This document shows positions 8,401-20,040 of a stretch of 64,000 nucleotides of DNA, piece by piece. The notes below the pieces were generated by a model. It was not told the origin of the DNA. It did not search any database and saw only the letters and a list, made by a program, of their open reading frames with translations. A program made the position numbers and the translations under genes. The stretch's first letter is position 1. Each line of letters starts with the position of its first letter. The DNA comes from Lachnospiraceae bacterium (GTDB taxonomy: Bacteria; Bacillota; Clostridia; Lachnospirales; Lachnospiraceae): contig JABZIZ010000002.1 of the NCBI GenBank assembly GCA_015258065.1, forward strand, positions 148,916 to 212,915, in the 5' to 3' direction.

Positions 8401-9489
8401 ATGGAAAAACAAGATATAACCTGGGGTAGCTTCAGCTCCTATCGAAATGAAATATATGGCATTTCCATCATCAGCATCATGATTTTTCATTTTTCAGAAA
8501 ATGTGGTGCAGGCAGATCTCCACGGTTCTATTCGTCTTTTATTCGGACTTTATTATGACTGGGTCAGGTCGATTGGGGTCGAAATTTTTTTATTCTTATC
8601 CGGAATGGGGATCTGGTTTTCCCTATCGTGTCATTATGAGGGATACCTCTCTTTTCTTCAAAAAAGAGTGAATCGTCTCCTCCTTCCCTATTTCCTTGTC
8701 GGGATTCCTCTCTGGTTTCTAAAGGATCTTGTGATCTCCGCTTCCGGTTGGAAACAGTTTCTGATGGATCTCTCCTTCCTTTCTTTCTTTTTACAAGGAA
8801 AAAAAACGCTCTGGTTTATCCTCCTCATTTTTTTGCTGTATCTGATTTCTCCCCCTTTATTTCAAATCCTAACCTTTAAGAAAGACTTGGCCATTCCCGT
8901 CGGAAGGGTTCTTTTTCTCCTTCTTCTTATAATAGAAATTGCCCTCTGTGTGTGGCTTCAAAATGTGCACCCTGTTTTTTTTAAAAGAACAGAGATCGCT
9001 CTTTTACGCATTCCCGCCTATCTGTCGGGAATGTACTGCGGGAAATGGATTCAGGAAAAAAAGGCCTTCCATTTTTCCTTTTTTGTCCTCTGTATGAGCG
9101 GAATCCTTCTGCATTACATTTCTCTTTCCAATGATTCCCCCTTCTTCCGGCTGGGCAACTTGTTTTATGGTCTCTTTTTCCTGTTCGTGATGGTTGGTCT
9201 ATTGTCCCTTACGGAAGGAATCCACAATGCAAGCGGGGCGCCTCGCGGGAGTCAGGCTCTATTCTCCTTTACGAAAGGAATCCATCCTCTTCAATCTGTC
9301 GGCGGATTTTCTCTCGAACTTTATATGATTCATGTTTCCCTTCGCAGCCTTCTCATCCAGATGGGATACCATACCTACCTTTGGTACAATTATCTCTTCT
9401 GCATTCTCCTGTCCATTCCTCTTTCTCTTTTGCTTCACCGAATAACGACCAGGCTTACTCTCCACTTAACAGGAAAAACATCAAGTTAA
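8401..9489 (+). CDS. Acyltransferase 3 family membrane protein
   Basis: A 362-residue protein with about ten hydrophobic helices. The start YRNEIYGISIISIMIFHF matches the acyltransferase-3 N-terminus, whose histidine is thought to be catalytic; later EIFLFLSGMG and a central TLWFILLIFLLYLISP fit the family. Members O-acetylate surface polysaccharides or other extracytoplasmic substrates. It has no SGNH extension, so it is the membrane-only type. A purine-rich AAAGGA lies upstream of the ATG. It is divergent from xth and followed by a signalling protein on the same strand. The substrate is unknown. Confidence 0.8.
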   Translation: MEKQDITWGSFSSYRNEIYGISIISIMIFHFSENVVQADLHGSIRLLFGLYYDWVRSIGVEIFLFLSGMGIWFSLSCHYEGYLSFLQKRVNRLLLPYFLVGIPLWFLKDLVISASGWKQFLMDLSFLSFFLQGKKTLWFILLIFLLYLISPPLFQILTFKKDLAIPVGRVLFLLLLIIEIALCVWLQNVHPVFFKRTEIALLRIPAYLSGMYCGKWIQEKKAFHFSFFVLCMSGILLHYISLSNDSPFFRLGNLFYGLFFLFVMVGLLSLTEGIHNASGAPRGSQALFSFTKGIHPLQSVGGFSLELYMIHVSLRSLLIQMGYHTYLWYNYLFCILLSIPLSLLLHRITTRLTLHLTGKTSS

Positions 9490-9569
9490 CCTCTTGAATC
9501 TTTGTGTAAAATCATCAAAAACGAGGTGAAAGAATCGCATAATTTCGCCGATATACATAAGGATTATTT

Positions 9570-11258
9570 TTGCTTTTCAACCAACAGAAAGTGGATTCTA
9601 TGGGTGCACATTGTATGCTGGATAAAATCTATTCCTGTTTCTCTGATTTTTTACAGGGTAAGCTTTTTTTTATTTATGATATCAAGGAAGATACGGCCAG
9701 ATGGTCTCAGACCGGTGTTCGTACCTTTCAATTTCGTGGAGAATATGTAAAATCTGCCAGACAGATGCTCACAGATTTGGTCGAGCCCTCCGAAAAAGAT
9801 CATTTTAACCGGTTTTTGGACCATATTATTTCCGGTTCCAATTCTTTTTACACAGAACCTTTTCAATTAAAATCCAAGGGCGGGAACTACATCACCTGTG
9901 ATTTCAAAATTTCTGTTGTGAGAGATTATGCCCAGCGCCCTGCCTATCTCGTCACCACCATGATCAACCGTTCCCACAGCATCCGGAACGACACTGTAAC
10001 AGATCTTCCGAATCGCTTCGAACTTTTAGAGGAGCTGCACCAGAAACAGGAGTACCGCAGACGCTCCATTCTTCTTATGATCGGTGCCATCAATTTTGCA
10101 CGTCTAAACCGTCTTTACGGGTACTCTGTCGGGAATCAGATTTTAAAAGAACTTTCCGGCAAGTTAAAAAATATGCTAGGAAACGGTGCCGAAATTTACC
10201 GGACACAGGGAGCCAGCATGGCAGCGCTCTCGGAAGCAATGAGTTTGCAGGAGGCCAGAAACTGCTATAAGAAACTGAGGGAATATGCTGCCAGATATCT
10301 AAAGATTCACAACTATCGGATCCCCCTTGAAATATGTGCGGGAGTGGTTGTCATTGACGACTTTTCCGTTGATGAACATACCCTGTATACCTGTGCGCGC
10401 TATGCGCTTGGTCGCAGTGAGCAGGACCCCAAGCATGAGCTTGTTGTCATCCAGAATGACAATGTCGGTGAAAAAAGAAATACCCTAAAAATCATTCACA
10501 CGCTTCGAGACAGCATTTTGAATGACTGCGACGGGTATTACCTTGCTTACCAACCTATGGTGACTTCTTCAGATGGACAACTGGCCGGGGTAGAGGTCCT
10601 TCTTCGTTACGATAAACCTCCGTTTGGAAACATTCCTCCCATGCTTTTTCTTCCTGCGATTGTGCAAGATGAGGCCTTTCAAAAATTGGGTTACTGGATC
10701 ATTGAAAAAGCCTGTACCGAGGGTAAAATTCTGACCAAGCGCTATCCTAAGCTGATGCTCCACTTAAATATTGCAAATGAACAGTTTCAACAAAGTCGTT
10801 TCAGGCACATGCTGCTAGACATTTTAAACCGCACCGGTTTTCCTGCAAATAATTTGTTTTTTGAGCTTTCCGAGCGTTGCAAACAGCTGAACCCGATGTT
10901 CCTGAAGGACGAAATTCTCTTTCTCAAAAGCTGTGGCATTAAGACGGCACTGGACGGCTCTTCCCTCACCTCTCTTGATTTAATGAGACAGCTACCCGTG
11001 GATATGGTTAAAATCGGAAGAGAATTAACCGCTCACCTGGAAAACAGTAGAGCCGACCGTTATATGCTGGAAGCCATTACCGGTTTTGCCGCACACATGG
11101 ATATTCAGGTTGCTGTGGAAGGCGTTGAGAACGAACGGATTCGAAACATTCTACAGAATTACCCGACCACCTCCTATCAGGGTTATTATTATTCTGAAGC
11201 AGTAAGACTGGAGGATCTGCAAAAACTACCGCTATTTCGATCAAAAAAAGCGAAGTAA
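9570..11258 (+). CDS. Degenerate GGDEF-EAL signalling protein
   Basis: A 562-residue soluble protein. Residues about 25-140 look like a PAS-type sensor; about 145-300 resemble a GGDEF domain (TDLPNRFELLEEL start) but the active loop reads RTQGASMAAL instead of GGDEF; about 310-555 form an EAL-like domain with EVL in place of EAL, ALDGSS where active enzymes have a DDFG motif, and KIG for KID. Both cyclic-di-GMP synthesis and hydrolysis are therefore unlikely, and a binding or regulatory role is inferred. The TTG at 9570 has AAGGA upstream; an ATG at 9600 is an alternative. The gene ends inside a terminator stem. Confidence 0.82.
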   Translation: MLFNQQKVDSMGAHCMLDKIYSCFSDFLQGKLFFIYDIKEDTARWSQTGVRTFQFRGEYVKSARQMLTDLVEPSEKDHFNRFLDHIISGSNSFYTEPFQLKSKGGNYITCDFKISVVRDYAQRPAYLVTTMINRSHSIRNDTVTDLPNRFELLEELHQKQEYRRRSILLMIGAINFARLNRLYGYSVGNQILKELSGKLKNMLGNGAEIYRTQGASMAALSEAMSLQEARNCYKKLREYAARYLKIHNYRIPLEICAGVVVIDDFSVDEHTLYTCARYALGRSEQDPKHELVVIQNDNVGEKRNTLKIIHTLRDSILNDCDGYYLAYQPMVTSSDGQLAGVEVLLRYDKPPFGNIPPMLFLPAIVQDEAFQKLGYWIIEKACTEGKILTKRYPKLMLHLNIANEQFQQSRFRHMLLDILNRTGFPANNLFFELSERCKQLNPMFLKDEILFLKSCGIKTALDGSSLTSLDLMRQLPVDMVKIGRELTAHLENSRADRYMLEAITGFAAHMDIQVAVEGVENERIRNILQNYPTTSYQGYYYSEAVRLEDLQKLPLFRSKKAK

Positions 11259-11277
11259 TAACGACTTCGCTTTTTTG
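11243..11277. terminator. Rho-independent terminator of the degenerate EAL gene
   Basis: AAAAAAGCGAAGT at 11244-11256 pairs with ACTTCGCTTTTTT at 11264-11276 over 13 bases around a short loop, with A and T runs on both sides, so it could act in both directions. The stop codon of the EAL gene lies within the stem. Confidence 0.85.
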
Positions 11278-11362
11278 ATTTCTCTATGACTGGATTTCTC
11301 TATGACTGATTTTCTCTATTACTGATTTTTTCTATGACCGATTTTCTCTATGGCTGGATTTC
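11277..11362. repeat. 16-17-nt tandem repeat spanning the GGDEF gene stop codon
   Basis: Five to six copies of GATTTCTCTATGACTG between the two convergent signalling genes. In the minus direction the first copy encodes the last residues (Glu-Ile-Gln-Pro) and TAG stop of the GGDEF gene, and the following copies repeat the TAG-containing unit. Confidence 0.8.
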
Positions 11363-12814
11363 CTCGATTTTTTTCATCTTCTTGAGATGCTCATCTGTCT
11401 CTGCCAGCATTTCCTTGAGAGATAAGCTTTTATCGAAGCAAAATTCACAAATTGAGTACTGCAAGTGGATCAGGTAAGGTTTCTCCTGTTCCGTCATCAA
11501 CTTCATGTTCTGTTCGGACATTTCCTGTCTGAGACTTTCTGAACAGCCTTCCTCCTCCGAAATCCGAATAACGGCGAATTCATCTCCGCGAATCCTTCCC
11601 AGGATGCTTTCCTGCCCAAAGACTTCCCGCAGAATGGAAGCTACTTTTTTCATGGCAAGATCTCCCTCATCTCTACCGAAGAAATGATTGATGGATTTGA
11701 TCGAATCCATGTCAATGTAGGAGACGACTGCATAAGTGCCTTCCACAAAAGATCTTTTCAACAGATCATAGGCCTTGGAAAAGAATCCTCTGCGGTTTAG
11801 GCATCCGGTTAGCTTGTCCTCTGTCCCAAAGCGGTCCAGAACAGAGTCATTTCGCTCCATTGCTTCCGTATTTTCTTCGATTAACTCCTTCATCTGCTCG
11901 ATCTGCTTTTCATTTGCAATCGTTCGGATGGCATTGCAGATCTGATCCATGAAAAGAGAATGGAAGCCGGGTACCATGAATTCTGCAGTAAACCGATTTA
12001 CAAACAGTCCCACTTGTTTCTCGCCAAGATAAAGGACATTTATGATTTGTGTCATCCTTTCGGATGCATTCGGGACCATACTCATAAAATCACTGGTTTT
12101 CACGCAGTCAAACTCTTTTTGACTACCGACCTGGCCCCCACTTAAATATGCCATCAGATAGATTTCTTCCGGACACTTTAACGGTTGTCTACGCGTATTC
12201 TTCTTGGCTTCCGGAAATAGAAATAATGCCGCCTCAAGAGTTCCTGCCTGGGACAACCCCTTCATCAACTCCTCGTACGGATTTTCCTTTTTAAACTCCG
12301 AACGGATCAGAAATGAGCTCAATATTTCCAGCTTTTCTAAGGCCTCTGTCGTCGGTGCCTCAAAAAGCGGGATCGACTTATCTATTTCTTCCTCCTCCGC
12401 CTGATTTTTCACAAGTGAAATCGCCTTTTTGACTGCAAGATAGCCGAGTTCTTCGCTTTTCCTTTCTTCACCGGAATCCACGTTCCAATATCCTCTCATT
12501 GCAGAAAGGAGCAGGATCTTCATTGGTTCAAAATGCTTTAAAAACTCCTCCTTCTTGATGGCACCGACTTTTCTTCCGATCTGCTCTAAGTCGATAATCA
12601 GAATGTCTGTATTTTCCGGATTGATAAAGGAAAAAACGGCATTTTGTTGATAAAAAACATCTTTCTTTGCCTTCCTATGATCCGCCTCCGTTAAAAACAT
12701 CCCCGGGAAAATGGACAGACTGACCCCCTCTTCTTCTGCCGCTACCTGTGCTCCTCTGCAAATCTTTCTTTCCCTGTCATTTTTGAATTCCGATATCAGC
12801 AAAGAAATTCTCAT
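11348..12814 (-). CDS. Diguanylate cyclase with an N-terminal periplasmic-binding-protein-like domain
   Basis: A 488-residue cytoplasmic protein without signal peptide or membrane helix. The first part (about 1-330) resembles a LacI-type ligand-binding fold without the DNA-binding helix (starts MRISLLISEF). A short helical linker leads to a GGDEF domain beginning DKLTGCLNRRGF with active-site RGDEF (about residue 408), a known functional variant. It likely makes cyclic-di-GMP under control of a small ligand. I start at ATG 12814 with AGGGG nine bases upstream; a TTG at 12841 could add nine residues. It follows gyrA by a short gap and faces the degenerate EAL protein, a possible functional pair. 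Confidence 0.85.
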   Translation of the reverse strand: MRISLLISEFKNDRERKICRGAQVAAEEEGVSLSIFPGMFLTEADHRKAKKDVFYQQNAVFSFINPENTDILIIDLEQIGRKVGAIKKEEFLKHFEPMKILLLSAMRGYWNVDSGEERKSEELGYLAVKKAISLVKNQAEEEEIDKSIPLFEAPTTEALEKLEILSSFLIRSEFKKENPYEELMKGLSQAGTLEAALFLFPEAKKNTRRQPLKCPEEIYLMAYLSGGQVGSQKEFDCVKTSDFMSMVPNASERMTQIINVLYLGEKQVGLFVNRFTAEFMVPGFHSLFMDQICNAIRTIANEKQIEQMKELIEENTEAMERNDSVLDRFGTEDKLTGCLNRRGFFSKAYDLLKRSFVEGTYAVVSYIDMDSIKSINHFFGRDEGDLAMKKVASILREVFGQESILGRIRGDEFAVIRISEEEGCSESLRQEMSEQNMKLMTEQEKPYLIHLQYSICEFCFDKSLSLKEMLAETDEHLKKMKKIEEIQP

Positions 12815-12852
12815 TTGTTTAAGCCCCTGCTTCACTCTCAATCGGTTGAAAG

Positions 12853-15408
12853 TTATGATTCTTTTTCAGGTTCCGATTCTTCCTCTTGTTCTGTTGTCTG
12901 ATCGTTTCCTTCTTCGGATTCCTCATCCGGATTGTTTCGAACCTTAGCAATTTTGGCCACCAGCACATTTTCATCCAGATTGATCAGCTTCACACCGGAA
13001 GTAATTCTGGAAAAGACAGAAATTTCATTGATGTGGATCTGGATCATCGTGCCGGCATTTGTGATCATCATCAAATCATGTTCATTCTCTACCGCCTTGA
13101 CACCTATGACATTGCCGGTCTTCTCTGTTATTTTATAACATTTCAGGCCTTTTCCGCCTCTCTTTTGCAAGGTAAACTCGGATAGCTCGGTTCTCTTTCC
13201 ATACCCTTTCTCAGATACGACTAACAGTGTACTTCCCTGCGTATTGATCTGCATGCCGATGACTTCATCTTCATCTGTCAGCATCATCCCCCTGACGCCC
13301 ATCGCTGCTCTGCTAAGTGGACGGACATCCGATTCTTTGAAATGAATGCTCATTCCAAACTTCGTCACCATGAAGATATCGTTTTCTCCGTCTGTTTCCT
13401 TGACTTCAATCAGCTCATCATTGTCTTTTAATGCAATGGCATTCAGCCCGTTGTTCCGAATATTCTGAAATTCTCTGACCGGGGTTTTCTTTACAACTCC
13501 ATATTTCGTCGCCATAAAGAGGTTTTTATCTTCCTCATTTCCTGACAAAGAAATGGTTGCTGTAATCTTTTCTTCTGCACTTAGCTGAAGAAGATTGACA
13601 ATGGCTACCCCGCGGGCTGTTCTGGAAGCTTCAGGTATCTGGTAAGCCTTCAGACGGTATACCCTTCCGTAATTGGTAAAAAACAACAGCGTCCGATGTG
13701 CCCTTGTAATGAAGAGGTCTTCTACGTAATCGTTTTCTATGGTTGAGATCCCTTTGATCCCTCTTCCCCCTCTTCCCTGCGCATGAAAATTATCCATACT
13801 CATCCGCTTGATATAACCCAGGGATGTCATGGCAATCACGGTTTGTGTATTGGGAATTAAATCTTCAATATCAATTTCTGCGGAATCATATTCAATTCTG
13901 GATCTTCTCTCATCTCCAAATTTTTCCGCAATCGTAAGGATTTCCGTTCGGATGACACCAAGGAGTTTTTTTCTGTCTGCAAGAATTGCTTTTAATTCCG
14001 CAATTTTCTTGAGCAGCTCCTGATGCTCCTGCTCTATCTTATCTCTCTCTAAACCGGTCAACGTACGCAAACGCATGTCGACAATTGCCTGCGCCTGCGC
14101 ATCCGACAGCCCGAAGCGAACCTTTAACTGCTCTTTCGCAATGGGAACCGTCTTTGATCCTCGAACGATCTGAATGACTTCATCAATATTGTCCAGAGCA
14201 ATCAGTAAGCCCTGTAAGATATGATCTCTTTCCTCCGCCTTATTGAGATCATACCTGGTACGCCTCGTCACTACATTTTCCTGATGGGTAATGTAGTGCA
14301 TCAGGACATCCTTCAGAGACATCACCTTCGGCTCGTTATGTACAAGAGCCAGCATATTGATCCCAAAGGAGTCCTGCATCTGCGTATGTTTGAACAACTT
14401 GTTCAACATCACCTGAGGATTGATGTCTTTTCGTAACTCTATTTCAATCCTCATTCCTTCCCGATCAGAAGAATCACGAAGTCCGGTAATTCCCTCCAGC
14501 CTTTTGTCTTTTACCAGTTCTGCAATCTTTGCAATGAGATTTGCTTTATTGACCAGATAGGGGAGTTCACTTACTACAATAGTATTCTTGCCTCTACTGT
14601 CCGTTTCCACATTGGTGATAGCGCGGACAATCACCTTTCCTCTTCCGGTACGATAGGCTTCCTCTGCGCCCCTTACCCCCAGTATCATTCCTCCGGTCGG
14701 AAAATCCGGGGCCTTCACTATTTCCAGAATTTCATCTATCTCTGTTTCCCGATCTTCCTCCACACGATTATCAATCATTTTAACGACTGCACCAACCACT
14801 TCTCTCAGATTATGTGGAGGAATATTGGTTGCCATACCGACCGCAATTCCTGTCGTTCCATTGACCAGAAGGTTTGGAAACCGGGAGGGCATCACCGTAG
14901 GTTCTTTTTCTGTTTCATCAAAGTTTGGAACAAAATCAACGGTATCCTTATCAATATCCGCCGTCATTTCCATGGAGATCTTTGACATTCTTGCTTCTGT
15001 ATAACGCATGGCGGCTGCACCATCGCCGTCTACAGAACCGAAGTTTCCGTGACCGTCTACCAGACAGTAACGCATTGACCATGGCTGCGCCATGTTCACC
15101 AAAGCCCCATAAATAGACGTATCTCCATGGGGATGAAATTTACCCATGGTATCTCCGACGATACGCGCACATTTTCGATGCGGCTTATCCGGTCCGTTGT
15201 TCAGCTCGATCATGGAGTACAGGATTCTTCTCTGTACCGGCTTTAAGCCGTCTCTTACATCGGGCAGTGCCCTCTGTGCGATGACGCTCATCGCATAATC
15301 AATGTAAGAAGATTCCATTGTTTTCTTCAGTTCTACTTCCTGAATTCTGTCCGTTTTTACTTCATCGAAGACATCGTCTGGAAGTTCGTGATTCCTATCG
15401 TCCGCCAT
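12853..15408 (-). CDS. gyrA: DNA gyrase subunit A
   Basis: The 851-residue breakage-reunion subunit. Visible are YIDYAMSVI, RALPDVRDGLKPVQRRI, the quinolone-region segment HPHGDTSIYGALV, and AAAMRYTEAR with the catalytic tyrosine that forms the covalent DNA link. The C-terminal half carries beta-pinwheel repeats including the GyrA-box-like QGRGGRGIKG, followed by an acidic tail of about 25 residues. ATG 15408 is chosen because GAGG, overlapping the gyrB stop, lies six bases upstream; a TTG at 15420 would overlap gyrB. Together with GyrB it introduces negative supercoils. Confidence 0.97.
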   Translation of the reverse strand: MADDRNHELPDDVFDEVKTDRIQEVELKKTMESSYIDYAMSVIAQRALPDVRDGLKPVQRRILYSMIELNNGPDKPHRKCARIVGDTMGKFHPHGDTSIYGALVNMAQPWSMRYCLVDGHGNFGSVDGDGAAAMRYTEARMSKISMEMTADIDKDTVDFVPNFDETEKEPTVMPSRFPNLLVNGTTGIAVGMATNIPPHNLREVVGAVVKMIDNRVEEDRETEIDEILEIVKAPDFPTGGMILGVRGAEEAYRTGRGKVIVRAITNVETDSRGKNTIVVSELPYLVNKANLIAKIAELVKDKRLEGITGLRDSSDREGMRIEIELRKDINPQVMLNKLFKHTQMQDSFGINMLALVHNEPKVMSLKDVLMHYITHQENVVTRRTRYDLNKAEERDHILQGLLIALDNIDEVIQIVRGSKTVPIAKEQLKVRFGLSDAQAQAIVDMRLRTLTGLERDKIEQEHQELLKKIAELKAILADRKKLLGVIRTEILTIAEKFGDERRSRIEYDSAEIDIEDLIPNTQTVIAMTSLGYIKRMSMDNFHAQGRGGRGIKGISTIENDYVEDLFITRAHRTLLFFTNYGRVYRLKAYQIPEASRTARGVAIVNLLQLSAEEKITATISLSGNEEDKNLFMATKYGVVKKTPVREFQNIRNNGLNAIALKDNDELIEVKETDGENDIFMVTKFGMSIHFKESDVRPLSRAAMGVRGMMLTDEDEVIGMQINTQGSTLLVVSEKGYGKRTELSEFTLQKRGGKGLKCYKITEKTGNVIGVKAVENEHDLMMITNAGTMIQIHINEISVFSRITSGVKLINLDENVLVAKIAKVRNNPDEESEEGNDQTTEQEEESEPEKES

Positions 15409-15416
15409 GTTTTGCC

Positions 15417-18518
<3,102 letters not shown>

Positions 18519-18522
<4 letters not shown>

Positions 18523-18734
18523 TCTATAATACGGTATTCTTCCGATTCACAGGAAAACACATCTCCTGCCACCAGTTTTCTTCCACGCCTTGTTTCCACT
18601 TCTCCGTTCACTTTTACCAAACCGTCTAAAATTTCAAATTTTGCATCGACACCGGATGAGGAAATGCCTGCTTTCTTTAAAGCCTGTCCTAATTTAATAT
18701 AAGCTTCTCCTTCTCTTAGCTTGATTTCTCTCAT
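18519..18734 (-). CDS. yaaA: S4-domain RNA-binding protein of the YaaA/RlbA type
   Basis: A 71-residue S4 RNA-binding domain protein: KLGQALKKAGISSSGVDAK, then VKVNGEVETRRGRKLVAGD, which is the S4 signature. In Firmicutes this small gene sits between dnaN and recF, exactly as here, and the product is linked to ribosome maturation. Its ribosome binding site GGAG lies within the dnaN 3-prime end. Function beyond RNA binding is not visible. Confidence 0.9.
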
Positions 18735-18741
18735 AAACCAC

Positions 18742-19851
18742 CTACTCCACTGTCTTAAAGTTCACAGGGAATACACTGTAAAGATACGATTCTTTGTCAT
18801 CACGAATGTAGCAGGGCACCCTCGGAATTACAAAATAAATATGGATCACTTCATCTTCGATTACCCTTAAAGAGTCTAACAGAAGCCTTGGATTAAAGCC
18901 GATCATAATATCCTTTCCCTGCTTCTGCGCATCCATGACCTCATCCATACTGCCCAGGGTGGAGTTGATTTTCAGTTCTACTCCGTCTTCGGTAATATTG
19001 AGAATGATGGGTTTCTTGTCTCCCTCTTTTACCAGAAGAGTAGCACGATCTACACATTCCACCAGATCTTTTCTGCGAATAGATATTTTGGTTTCATAAT
19101 CGCTGGATACGATGCGATCAATGTCGAAGTATTCTCCCTCAATCAATCTGGAAACGACGAGTGTGGAATCAAATTCAAATAAGATGTGCATATCGGTGAA
19201 ATAGATCTTCACGAATTTATCTGCACTATCAGAAATAATTCGCCCGATTTCATTTAATGTCTTTCCGGGAACAATTACTTTTTTATTTCCGTATGAAGCG
19301 GAGAGCTTTTCTTTTCGGATCGCAATCCGATGCCGATCCAGTGCCGTACACTTAATATCATCTCCCTTCACCTCGATCAGTTCGCCCGTCATCATTTTAT
19401 CGCTGTCATTGGCCGACACGGAAAAAATAGTCTTCGTGATCATTTTTTTCAGTGTCATCTGCGAGATTTCTACACCGTCAATTTTTTCAATAGAGGGAAG
19501 ATAAGTGAAGTCCTCTCCACTGCGTCCCGGTATATTCAGTCGGATTTTTTCACATTGAATGGATACAATAAAATTCTCATCTGTTGTGATCGTAACGGTG
19601 TTGTCCGGAAGCTTTCTCACAATACTGTCAAACAATTTAGCTTCTACCGCAACGAATCCTCTTTCTTCAATGGTTCCCTCAATCAACGTTTCGATTCCTA
19701 GTTCTGTGTCATTGGAAATAAACTTAATTGTTCCCTGTGTGGTATCAATCAAGACACTTTGCTGAATCGAATTTGTCGTTTTGGAAGGAACTGCTCTGGA
19801 TACAATTTGTAAACCTGTCGATAGATCTGATTTTGAACAGATGAATTTCAT
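18742..19851 (-). CDS. dnaN: DNA polymerase III beta subunit (sliding clamp)
   Basis: A 369-residue clamp protein with three repeated clamp domains. The start MKFICSKSDLSTGLQIVSRAV and the C-terminus ending VFPVNFKTVE, with the peptide-binding groove region near ESYLYSV, are characteristic. As a dimer it encircles DNA and tethers polymerase and repair partners. It is separated from dnaA by 189 bases containing its own promoter and one DnaA-box-like site. Confidence 0.97.
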   Translation of the reverse strand: MKFICSKSDLSTGLQIVSRAVPSKTTNSIQQSVLIDTTQGTIKFISNDTELGIETLIEGTIEERGFVAVEAKLFDSIVRKLPDNTVTITTDENFIVSIQCEKIRLNIPGRSGEDFTYLPSIEKIDGVEISQMTLKKMITKTIFSVSANDSDKMMTGELIEVKGDDIKCTALDRHRIAIRKEKLSASYGNKKVIVPGKTLNEIGRIISDSADKFVKIYFTDMHILFEFDSTLVVSRLIEGEYFDIDRIVSSDYETKISIRRKDLVECVDRATLLVKEGDKKPIILNITEDGVELKINSTLGSMDEVMDAQKQGKDIMIGFNPRLLLDSLRVIEDEVIHIYFVIPRVPCYIRDDKESYLYSVFPVNFKTVE

Positions 19852-19916
19852 AGAAAATTCTCCTAGATAAATGATCCATGTGATATTAACAATATTTAAA
19901 AGTCTTTCATAAGGGC

Positions 19917-19925
19917 TGTTGATAA
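19917..19925 (-). promoter_or_regulatory. DnaA-box-like site in the dnaA-dnaN spacer
   Basis: TGTTGATAA on the plus strand, i.e. TTATCAACA on the minus strand, one mismatch from the consensus TTATCCACA. It lies just downstream of the dnaN -10 box, so it could affect dnaN expression. A single imperfect site is weak evidence for a second origin part. Confidence 0.4.
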
Positions 19926-19941
19926 GCGAAAAACTTCTCTC

Positions 19942-19970
19942 ATTATACCTAAATTCAATATTTTAGGCAA
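19942..19970 (-). promoter_or_regulatory. dnaN promoter
   Basis: On the minus strand, TTGCCT at 19970-19965, a 17-base spacer, and a perfect TATAAT at 19947-19942. Transcription would start about 80 bases before the dnaN start codon. Confidence 0.6.
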
Positions 19971-20040
19971 TCGCCCCGCGTGGAGATCCTTGTTGTTAGA
20001 ATGTGCAATTTGGTGTTGATTTTGAAATGCCTTTGATCGA

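Noticed and set aside
15140..15180. Quinolone-resistance substitution in GyrA (Gly at the position of E. coli Asp87)
   Set aside because: The segment GDTSIYGALV resembles what I recall as normal for Lachnospiraceae, so resistance cannot be inferred.
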